Shown here one piece after another: positions 53,351 through 62,473 of a stretch of DNA of 64,000 nucleotides. Location of the stretch: the NCBI GenBank assembly GCA_002778195.1, contig PCDI01000002.1, forward strand, positions 930,001-994,000, written 5' to 3'. Each line of letters starts with the position of its first letter. Within the stretch, counting starts at the first letter, position 1. Source of the DNA: Raffaelea ambrosiae (Eukaryota > Ascomycota > Sordariomycetes > Ophiostomatales > Ophiostomataceae). The position numbers and the translations under genes are program-made. The notes under the pieces are model-generated. The model made no database searches. It saw only the letters and a list, made by a program, of their open reading frames with translations, and was not told the DNA's origin.

Positions 53351-55290
53351 CTACTTTGTAGCAGCCCCCGTGTTGCTGCTGTGTTTCGTCTTTTTTTTTT
53401 TTCTCCTGTCCCCTCACCGTACAGGGCTCCCCGGTATGTCATTCACATGGCCACACAATCCCATAGTTACATAGTAGTTTAGTTACAGAGTACGGTGTAC
53501 GATCGCTTGCCAGCCGTCTTGTTCGCATCATCCCCAGCCATCGTCGCGTGCATCGGGCGCGCGGCTCAACACGAGCATCTCTCGTCAGTCTAAAGCAGCC
53601 CACCGTTTTGGGCTGTCTTGGACTGTGAATGAAAACTGTACGAGTTGTGTCCTGGAGTGGCCTTTTGGCTTCTTTCTTTTTCTTATTTTGTCGGCTTCGA
53701 GCAGTGGCTTCCCTTGCACACTTTATCCCGTTCGTTCTTTCTTTTTTGGACTTGATTCTCAACTTATTTTCTTAATGCCCTTAACTCTCGCCTTAATTCC
53801 CAACTTTGTTAGACTGCTGTTGGCCCTGCATTCGGCGCCCACTCCCTTTCTTTTTTGCCTTCCTTATCATGGCCCGTCTTTGCTTTTGTCGACCACAGAC
53901 CCGTATTCAATTTCCTGCGTCCCCATCCATGCTCCCCCCCCTGGTCGAGCACCCCTTTTCTGGCAACTCTCGCTCACACCGCTTTCGATCCGAGCGGCAG
54001 CGCTCGCCTGCGCTCGCCTGCCATCGCCTGCCATCGCCGTGCATCGCCTGGCACCTGGAGATGACAGCGGGCTGGTATGACGCACGATAGAGACCAGACG
54101 AGCCAAGTGACCAGGGTGGTCGCCGTAAAGGAGTGAGATCGTTAAGCTGTCTGACGGCGTACTACATAGTACATAGTAGGTACTCGTACATGCGAGTCGG
54201 TTAGCTTAACCGAGATGGCTTGACGGGTTCGTGTTTGGCGCTGTGCCTGCAACCAGTAAGAAGTAAGATGGGCAATTAATGTGGCCCGGGATGGCCCTGT
54301 ATCTGGCCGTGTACGAGTACATACATAGTAGTATGTGCCTGTATGTCTCTGAATGGTTCTGAATGGCTGCTGTCTCTTGTGATGTCTGCTGGCCATTGTC
54401 GTATTGGCGACCTGTCAGACACATATTGATTGGCCTCCATGCCAGAGCGCATGTCAACTTTCTGCTCGACATCCCCGCTCCTGGGAGCACTCCAATGCCT
54501 CTTTTTTCTACTTGCTGTGCTTGTTCAATTGCTGCGCGTCCCTCACATGCCGGCTCTCAGCTCTACGAGTACTACCGAGCAGCAGCAGAAGCCCAGGAAA
54601 CCCCAACACGTGCGTTGGGGTTGGGGAAAGGCCTCTCGCATTCGCTCCGGATCATCCAGGATCGCTCAGGATCGAGAATCAGGCATATATACAAGAGAAA
54701 CAGAAACTTCTGCATCAGACGTTGTTCCGCGTACTTCTGTAAGAGAACTGCAACCCCAAGCCGAAGGAGCCACGCCAGCCACGCCAAACGCCCCCGTCCA
54801 AAACAGAAAGGAAACAGTCGTCCTGCACGCTTGCGTCACTGAAGAGACGCGGCGCCAAAGAGGACCAGAGAGGAAGAAATTTTTCAAATAAATAAAATAA
54901 AATAAATAAAAACACAAAGCAATTAAACCCCTAGGCAAGCATTGGCCAGTTTTTTTTCGCGCTTCTCACAGCACGTTTCGGTTGTGCTGACGCAATGCCC
55001 ACCCCAGCCCAAAATAACCCCCCCGAAAGAAATCTCCAAAGAGCGATCACCCAGCCGTACCCAGCCCTCTCTGCAGGGGGTGAGAGCCAGTCCCGAACCA
55101 CTCCTCCGCTACGCAGGCCTTACCCGCCACAGGCCGCTAGAGCACAGCGTCGCGCCTTCCTGTTTGCTCCCGTTTGCGGCTGGTCGTTCTTGCCGTTCTT
55201 GCCAGTGCGAGTCGTAAGACGAGACGTGCTGTGCCCACCCTGTTTTCCTGGGTTTTCCTGCTTTTTCGTTTTAGGCCGGTCCCTTTGTCG
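53351..55290. other. Spacer upstream of the transporter gene
   Basis: No gene supported. About 53990-54050 has a GCTCGCCTGC/CATCGCCTGC 10-bp degenerate tandem. 54160-54330 is a cluster of TACATAGTA and TACTCGTA words. Frames between 54360 and 54940 are open on the plus strand but unrecognisable. Confidence 0.5.
54163..54188. repeat. Cluster of dispersed motif: two overlapping TACATAGTA plus TACTCGTA
   Basis: TACATAGTA at 54163-54171 and 54170-54178, TACTCGTA at 54181-54188; a further TACGAGTA (54312) and TACATAGTA (54322) lie 130 bp on. Confidence 0.85.
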
Positions 55291-55894
55291 GGTCCCTTTT
55301 GGCTCCTTTTGGCTCCCTTTGGCTCCCTTTTTCTGGCGGCCCTTTCTGGTGGCCTCTTCTACTTTCTTCGCTGATCCACCATTCCCATTCTTTATTTGGC
55401 GCCTCCTGGCCTCCTTTCTTCACCTCCTCGCTTTCGCTCCGTGTTCTTTTTTCTCCCCTTCCCTTTCCCTTTTTCTTTTCTCTTGACATCCTCATTTGGA
55501 CGCCAACCACCGTCTCTGTCCTTCGCCCAACTCGAAGGTCACAACGGCTTTTGCTGTGATACCCCCCTCCCAGTTCATCCTCGGATTTTCCTCTCTTATT
55601 CTGGTCTTACCTCATTCAGGCTTGACGTGTCTTACATTGTCTTCTGCCCGGCTACTCTGTTCTCTTGTTCCTTCTTTCTTTCCCTTTTCTCCCCTCTCGC
55701 TTTTCCGTATATTACGAGTATTTCCTTTTCTCGGCCAGGAGGATTCGACCGTTTCACGACACGGACACGTACTTTTTTTCTGCACGCCGCCATTCCCGCA
55801 TCCGTCCGCGCATCGCGAATTTCGTACTTTCCTCACGTCCATCTACTTTTTTATTCTTTAAACTTCGCTTCCACCTCCACCACCACCTTACACA
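55291..55894 (+). promoter_or_regulatory. Pyrimidine-rich 5' leader of the TPT transporter, with GGCTCCYTTT x4 repeat
   Basis: Almost continuous C/T-rich sequence on the coding strand from about 55230 to the ATG at 55895, starting with four 10-bp units at 55291-55330. Interpreted as promoter/5' UTR; an in-frame short upstream frame or UTR intron cannot be excluded. It ends CACCTTACACAATGG, a good start context. Confidence 0.5.
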
Positions 55895-57381
55895 ATGGTT
55901 GCCGACCCTGAACGCGGCCTCGGCGGCGCGTCGTCCGCGTCGTCTGTCGAGATCGAGCTCGAGAAGCGCGAAGAACACGAGAAGCTGGCCCGGCTCGACC
56001 ACACCGTCGAGGGCGCCCATGAGGAGCTCAAGAACCCCGAGGAGCTCGAGATCGCCGACGGCGAGGACGAGGAGCTGCTGCCGCAACAGCCCGTCGAGAA
56101 GCCTGCGCCGCCCAAGAGCACCATCGTCGGCACGCTGCTGTGGACCGGCATCAACACGCTGGCCACCATTGGCATTGTGAGTGGTTCCGGACATTCCGGG
56201 TGGTTGTCCCCCCATCTCGTGAACATGGTCATCTTGGCGACTCAGGACTCTGGGGATTCCTTGGGGCTCCTGGGGACTGCCCAGGTTCTCCCTTGACGGC
56301 TCTCTTCTCAACTCCCCCTAGTTGCTAACCTTCTACGCCAGGTCTTCACAAACAAAGCCATCTTCTCCGACCCTTCACTCAAGCTCGTCCAGCTGACCTT
56401 CGCCTGCTTCCACTTCACCGTCACCTGGTTCACCCTCTTTATGCTGTCGCGCCCCAAGTTCGCCTTCTTTGTCCCGCGCCGCGCCACCATCCGCGACATC
56501 CTGCCCCTCTCCGTCGCCATGTCGCTCAACGTCATCCTGCCCAACCTGTCTCTGGCCTTCTCCAGCGTCACATTCTACCAGGTCGCCCGCATTCTGCTGA
56601 CCCCTACCGTTGCCGCTATGAACTACATCCTGTACCGGGCCACCCTGCCGCGTGCCGCTCTGATTGCGCTGGTTCCGGCATGCGCCGGCGTGGGCATTGT
56701 CTCGTACTATGACTCGCTCCCCGCTGCCGACGCCAAGGTCAAGACCACCTCGGGACTGGGCATCATCTTTGCCTTCAGCGGCATCTTTGCCTCCTCGCTC
56801 TACACCGTCTGGATCGCGAGCTACCACCGCAAACTGCAGATGTCCAGCATGCAGCTCTTGTTCAACCAGGCCCCGGTCTCGGCCTTCCTGCTGCTCTATG
56901 TTATTCCCTTTGTGGACACGTTCCCCAACTGGAGCACTGTCCAGGTCAGCCGCTGGCTCATGATCGGCCTGGTATGTTGTGCTCCCCTCACCCCAGTCTC
57001 GCATATGGCTGTTGGGTTGCCTTTGTCTCCTCCTTGTCGCTAACAATGTTTTACCAGTCCGGCATGTTCGCTGCCCTGATCAACATCTCGCAGTTCTTCA
57101 TTATTGCGCAGACGGGCCCCGTGTCCAGCACAGTCGTCGGCCACGTCAAGACCTGTACTATCATTGCCCTCGGCTGGGCCACCTCTGGCCGTGCCATTGG
57201 CGACAAGTCCGTCCTGGGCGTTTTCATTGCTGTCGGCGGCATCATTGCGTAAGAGGCCCCCCCCTGCTCCCGTGGGCCCCCTTGCTTTCGCTTCGATTTG
57301 TGCAACATACTAACTGCCGAAACCAGGTACTCCGTCATCATGCTGAAGGAGAAGCAAAAGGCTGCTCAGAACGCCAAATAA
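55895..57381 (+). CDS. TPT/SLC35-type nucleotide-sugar or triose-phosphate translocator family transporter
   Basis: Multi-pass membrane antiporter of the drug/metabolite transporter superfamily, expected in Golgi or ER. Four exons (55895-56176, 56342-56971, 57058-57248, 57327-57381; introns 165, 86, 78 nt) give 385 residues. Residues 1-75 are a charged cytosolic tail (ELEKREEHEKLARLD, EDEELLPQQP). About ten hydrophobic segments follow, with family marks VFTNKAIFSD (loop after TM1), LPNLSLAFSSVTFYQVARIL, TPTVAAMNYILY, GIIFAFSGIFASSLYTVWI, NISQFFIIAQTGPVSSTVVGHVKT and GVFIAVGGIIAYSVIMLKEK. The tail KEKQKAAQNAK is lysine-rich, as in Golgi/ER-recycling members, though not a strict KKxx. Substrate cannot be read from sequence; the neighbouring NDP-sugar dehydratase 5 kb away makes a nucleotide sugar conceivable but is weak evidence. 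Confidence 0.92.
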
Positions 57382-58390
57382 AGAGCAAGCTTAACCCACG
57401 CCGTAATGACAACTTTCCACCACATTCAAAAACCTTTCAACTATGACACAATTACCATAAACGGTGTGACATGCAGGTGCATGGCAGGCGACATGGAAGG
57501 ACTGCTTTGATTCACAATTGGCTATTTGTTCTTGGGGGCCGCAATCGATTGCTGCATTCATCTTCACATGGTTGTATACTTTTACACTACTATTTCTTTG
57601 TATTGCGTTTCCTTCTGCCGTTGACCTCTTCGGGGTTCGTCCTTGCCCATTTTCGCTTCGTTTTCCTCATTTATTTCGCCTGCTATTTGTTCTTTGTTCT
57701 TTGTTCATTTTTTTCTTCTTCTCTATTGTCTTTTTCCGTTTTCAACGTTTCAGTTCTTCGCCTTCCATGTCGAACATTTAGGGTCCTTTTCACGGAGTTC
57801 GGAGGGCTTGGGTATCTTGCTGGGTGGTGGCCGCTTGGCACACAAAATCACAACCTTCAAAGCAGCGGGTTGGTTTGCGGAAGTACTATAGATCAGAGGA
57901 CGAGATGTAAGAAATAGACGGGTATATTGAAATGCTTGTGTGCGTACCCTTACTGTCCGGAGTTGCTGTCCAGAGCGTCCAGATACGTGCTTGGCAACGC
58001 GTACACATTTCTTGTTTCTGAAGATACAAAGTAACTCCTAGCGATTGACTAATAACAAACATGTGGTCTCTACTCGTACATAGTACATAGTAACCAACAC
58101 AGCATATGCCCGCTGTGGACGGCCGGCATTTCGTTGTTCCGTGCCACTTCCAGGGAACTGGACCCCTCACTGTGGGAGGGGTGCCTTCATGCAGAGCTCC
58201 CAGCTATAGCAGCCCTGGCCAATGAAGACCGCGGGGAGGCACAAAAATATCTTTTGGGGGTTTTGGCCTATTGGTAACGCAACGAGTCACAGCCTTTATC
58301 TGGAGCCTCTTATTGCCCCCCCCCCAAACGCGGACCGCCGCCGAATTTTGACTCACAAAACGCCTTTAGCAACCGCTTATCCCTCAATTG
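57382..58390. other. Intergenic region between transporter and glycyl-tRNA synthetase
   Basis: 1.0 kb. T-rich with TTTGTTC repeats near 57680-57705 (transporter 3' side). TACTCGTA and a double TACATAGTA at 58071-58092, about 300 nt upstream of the GlyRS start. C-run at 58317-58325. No gene seen. Confidence 0.55.
58071..58092. repeat. Cluster of dispersed motif: TACTCGTA fused to two overlapping TACATAGTA
   Basis: TACTCGTA at 58071-58078, TACATAGTA at 58077-58085 and 58084-58092, overlapping by two bases each. Confidence 0.85.
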
Positions 58391-60827
58391 ATGAGTTCCC
58401 TTGCACTCCGACGTCTCTGCTTGCCCCAGGCTGGTCTCGGTCGCTTCGCTTCGCCTTGTTTGGCCCCCATTCGCCAAACGACATTTTCGTCTTCCTTTTC
58501 GTCTTCTGCTCTTAGATCTTCGATCTCGCGTGCTTCTGCAGCCTTCCCGCTCACCTCTCCGCTCACCCTCGCCACAGCCACTGCACGTCCTGCCAACAGC
58601 CAGCTCGCTGTGCTTCCTCTCGTTACCCGCCGCACCCGGGCAATTCTCCACCGACCGAGCGAGAAGAACCGAAAGCAGCAGACAGCCATGACGACGACGG
58701 CCACGACGCTCAAGGGCCAGCCCCTGGACAGGGCGGTGCTGGACTCGCTGCTGCGGCGGCGGCTGTTCTACACGCCGTCCTTTGAGATCTACGGCGGCGT
58801 GTCGGGTCTGTATGACTACGGCCCGCCGGGCTGCGCGCTGCAGGCCAACATTGTCGACCTGTGGCGCAAGCATTTTATCCTCGAGGAGGACATGCTCGAG
58901 GTCGACTGCACGGTGCTGACGCCGCACGAGGTGCTCAAGACCAGCGGCCACGTCGACAAGTTTGCCGACTGGATGTGCAAGGACCCCAAGAACGGCGAGA
59001 TCTTCCGTGCGGACCACTTTGTCGAGGACATTCTGGAGAACCGCCTCAAGGGCGACAAGGAGGCGCGCGGCCAGAAAGTGGAGGACAAGGAGGACGACCC
59101 GAAGAAGAAGAAGAAGCACAAGGGCAAGGGCATGGAGGTGGTCAAGCTGGACGACGCCGTCGTGAAGGAGTACGAGGAGACGCTGGCGCAGATTGACAAT
59201 TTCAATGGCGAGGAGCTGGGCGCGCTGATCAAGAAGCACGACCTGCGCAACCCGGCGACGGGCCTGCAGCCCGAGCCGCCCGTGTCGTTCAACCTCATGT
59301 TCGGCACGCAGATCGGCCCCAGCGGCGGCCTGCAGGGCTACATGCGGCCCGAGACGGCCCAGGGCCAGTTCCTCAACTTCTCCAAGCTGCTCGAGTTCAA
59401 CATGCAGTCGATGCCGTTTGCGTCGGCGTCGATTGGCAAGTCGTACCGCAACGAGATCTCGCCGCGTGCCGGTCTGCTGCGCGTGCGCGAGTTCCTCATG
59501 GCCGAGATTGAGCACTTTGTCGACCCGGATGGCGGCAAGAAGCACCACCGCTTCGACGAGGTCAAGCACGTGCAGCTGGACCTGCTGGACCGCCATGTGC
59601 AGCTGTCGGGCAAGACGACGTCCACCAAGATGTCGATCGGCGAGGCCGTCGCCAACAAGGTCGTCGACAACGAGACGCTCGGCTACTTCTTGGCGCGCAT
59701 CCACCTGTTCCTGGAGAAGATCGGCGTCGACCTGTCCAAGGTGCGCTTCCGCCAGCACATGGCCAACGAGATGGCCCACTACGCCTGCGACTGCTGGGAC
59801 GCGGAGCTGCTGACGTCGTCGGGCTGGGTCGAGTGCGTCGGCTGCGCCGACCGCAGCGCGTACGACCTCACCGTGCACGCCAAAAAGACGGGCGCGCCGC
59901 TGGTCGTGCGCCAGCGCCTCGAGACGCCCAAGGTGATCGAGGAGTGGACGGTCGAGATCGACAAGAAGAAGTTTGGCCCGCGCTTCAAGAAGGACGCCAA
60001 GGCCGTCGAGGCGGCCCTGACGGCCCTGCCCCAGACCGCGCTCGAGACGTACGCGGCGACGCTCAAGGAGAAGACGCCGATTGTCGTGCCCGTGGCTGGT
60101 GTCGAGGGCGGCGAGGTGGAGCTGACGCCGGAGCTGCTGACGATTGCCTTCACCAAGCGCACCGAGAACGTGCGCGAGTTCACGCCCAACGTGATTGAGC
60201 CGTCGTTTGGCATTGGCCGCATCCTGTACTCGCTTCTGGAGCACAGCTACTGGTCGCGCGGTGCCGAGGGTGGCGACGAAGCCCGTGGTGTAAGTTTTCT
60301 CTATCTCGTAACATTTGGTTTTTTTTTTCATTTGATTGAACTTTTTTCTCCCATCTGTTATGGTTATGTTCTGTTGTCCCCATTTTCCTTGTACTGACAC
60401 CCTCCAGGTCATCTCTTTCAAACCCGCTGTGGCTCCTACCAAGGTCCTCATCGTCCCCCTGTCGTCCAAGGACGAGTTCAAGCCGCTGGTGCGCGACCTC
60501 TCGCAAAAACTGCGCCAGATCGGCATTGCCAGCCGCGTGGACGACTCGACGGCCAGCATTGGCAAGCGGTACAGCCGCAACGACGAGCTCGGCACGCCGT
60601 TTGGCGTGACCATTGACTTCCAGACGGTCAAGGACGGCTCGGTGACGCTGCGCGAGCGCGACTCGACGCGGCAGGTGCGGGCCGACGAGTCCACGATCCT
60701 GGCGGCGATCCAGGCGCTGGTCAAGGGCGACAAGACGTGGGCGGATGTGCAGGCAGAGCTGCCGGCGTTTGACTCTACGGAGACGGCCGAGCCGGCGGCG
60801 GAGGCCAAGGAGGTCCCTGTCCGTTGA
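58391..60827 (+). CDS. GRS1: Glycyl-tRNA synthetase, probable dual mitochondrial/cytosolic
   Basis: Charges tRNA-Gly; class II synthetase, alpha2 type. Two exons (58391-60289, 60408-60827; 118-nt intron) give 772 residues from the first ATG. The first 99 residues are Ser/Arg/Ala-rich and lack acids early on (SSLALRRLCLPQAGLGRFAS), a mitochondrial presequence. A second in-frame ATG at 58688 (gacagccATGacg, better context than the first, caattgATGa) gives a 673-residue cytosolic form, close to yeast Grs1 (690). Core motifs: FYTPSFEIYGGVSGLYDYG, motif 2 YRNEISPRAGLLRVREF, SGWVECVGCADRSAYDL, motif 3 PSFGIGRILYSLLEH, and the anticodon-binding domain (VLIVPLSSKDEF, GIASRVDDS, YSRNDELGTPFGVTID). A Lys-rich insert (KKKKKHKGKG) sits between motifs 1 and 2. 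Confidence 0.96.
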
Positions 60828-61552
60828 AAAAATGTGTAGGAACGTACGAAGGAACGAAGGAAGAAGGTCGGTCACTCCTTTTGAAAAATACAAAATAAAC
60901 CATAAAAAAAGGGTAGCGAACGTCATTCGAAACGCCATTTCAGTTTTGGAAGGAAAATAGGGAAGGCTCAAGGGCTTGTAGAGAAAAAAAGGGCCTCTTA
61001 CACAGGGAGAGGGGGGATCAATTGGGAAGAAAGGGGAAGAAAGCAAGCAAGTCAATGCCATTGTGTGTGCGAGAGACCAGAGAAGAAAGATATATTACGA
61101 ATAACTTTCATTTCTGGGTCGAGTAAAAGACAACTTGGTGCTGTAGGTTGAGCATGTTTGTGTGGTTGAGCAAACGCCGGTTGAGCAAGGCGCATCACGT
61201 GCACTGCCAAGCCGTCAACTTGGTTGCCAAGCCCTCCGGTGCACCGTCGACGCAGATCTACAGGGCTTGCATTCACTTATTACATGCACTTACAAACTGA
61301 CAGGTGCTAATTTGACGACACGTCTTCCTTGCTAGAGCCTGATGGACATTCACTACGCCTTTCGTCTCCCATATTTTGTGGCCCATCTTTATTCACGATC
61401 ACGGGTTGTAACTGGAATTCCTTCTGCAGACTTTTTTTTTTTTGGCCTGTAGTTTAGAGTCGAATGTGGGCAATATGTGACATTCATAGTACATATGATA
61501 CAGAGAAGAGAAAGGGGAGAGAAACAACAACCGCCTGGGTCGATTCTCATCC
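60828..61552. other. Convergent intergenic region (GlyRS and Spherulin-4 3' sides)
   Basis: 725 bp; A-rich 60890-60990, GTTGAGCA repeated three times near 61147-61182. No gene seen. Confidence 0.6.
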
Positions 61553-62473
61553 CTATTGCAGGTCCAGGCTCTCGGCAGCATACGTGGCCACGTTGATGAC
61601 GCTGGCGGGCGAGACGGTAAAGTTGCCGGTGTAGCCAAATAGCGACATGTAGAAGCTGTGCACGCCCTTGTTCGCGGCGGCTGCAACGCCCTCCTCCAGC
61701 GCCGACAGCGCGGCCGACGAGTACGGCGAGTAGGTCTCGTAGAAGTCGTGCACAATGACCGACGACTTGGCGGTCTGGTTCTCCGAGCCCAGGGTGTCCA
61801 GCAGAGACGTCGTAAAGGGTGTGTACGTGCCCGACGCGCAGCGCTCGACGGAGCCGGCGTCGGTGGCGCCGCTGGAGTTGGTGTAGCAGGTCTCGATCTG
61901 GACGATGCTGTCAGCCAGGTCGAAGAGGGACTCGCTGCCGGACTGGACGAGGACGCCCGGGTTGAGCACGACGGGCCCGCCGCGGTGGCCGAAGCTGTTC
62001 TTGGCGTAGGTGGTGATCTGGGTGTTGTAGTCGAGCTGGGCCGGGTCGGTGTCGATCTCGTCAAAGAAGATGCCGTCGATCTGGATGTTGTAGCGGGTGG
62101 CGTTGGTGGTGCGGCCGGCGGCACGGGTCCAGTTGTAGTAGTTGTCGACGGCCTCGAGCATGTCGGCGGCGCTGCGGGTGCCGTACGAGGTGTGGATGTA
62201 GCCGATGGGGTAGGCGTTGGAGCGGCTGTTGAGCTTGTCGATCCAGGGCGCAAAGTCCAGCATGTCGGCGGGCGGGTTGGTGGTGTAGGGCCCGCCGCTG
62301 GCCATGTTGATGATGACATAGAAGGGCAGGCCCGGGTGGGCGTCGATGGAGGTGATCAGAGCATTCCAGTCGGCCAGGGCGTCGTCGCCGTAGGGGTACT
62401 CGTAGAAGGGGACGAGCAGGCCGACGGCCGAGGCCAGGGCCACAAAGAAGGGCAGGGCGAGGAAGGACTTCAT
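61553..62473 (-). CDS. Spherulation-specific family 4 (Spherulin-4-like) secreted protein
   Basis: Single exon of 306 residues, ATG at 62473. The signal peptide is MKSFLALPFFVALASA. The mature part begins VGLLVPFYEYPYGDDALADW, the TIM-barrel-like opening of the Spherulin-4 family, followed by FYVIINMASGGP, IGYIHTSYGTRSAADMLEAV, the acidic strand IDGIFFDEID, GGPVVLNPG, VQIETCYTN and SSVIVHDFYETY. The FFDEID acidic pair resembles the catalytic region of related glycoside hydrolases (GH114-like), so polysaccharide cleavage is possible but unproven. Several N-glycosylation sites (NWT, NAT, NSS, NQT, NFT) and two Cys suit an extracellular protein. Length is normal for the family. Confidence 0.9.
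   Translation of the reverse strand: MKSFLALPFFVALASAVGLLVPFYEYPYGDDALADWNALITSIDAHPGLPFYVIINMASGGPYTTNPPADMLDFAPWIDKLNSRSNAYPIGYIHTSYGTRSAADMLEAVDNYYNWTRAAGRTTNATRYNIQIDGIFFDEIDTDPAQLDYNTQITTYAKNSFGHRGGPVVLNPGVLVQSGSESLFDLADSIVQIETCYTNSSGATDAGSVERCASGTYTPFTTSLLDTLGSENQTAKSSVIVHDFYETYSPYSSAALSALEEGVAAAANKGVHSFYMSLFGYTGNFTVSPASVINVATYAAESLDLQ

Noticed and set aside
58310..60808. 832-codon minus-strand open frame across GlyRS
   Set aside because: Antisense shadow of the GlyRS exon and its intron; composition is Arg/Leu/Val-rich without motifs.
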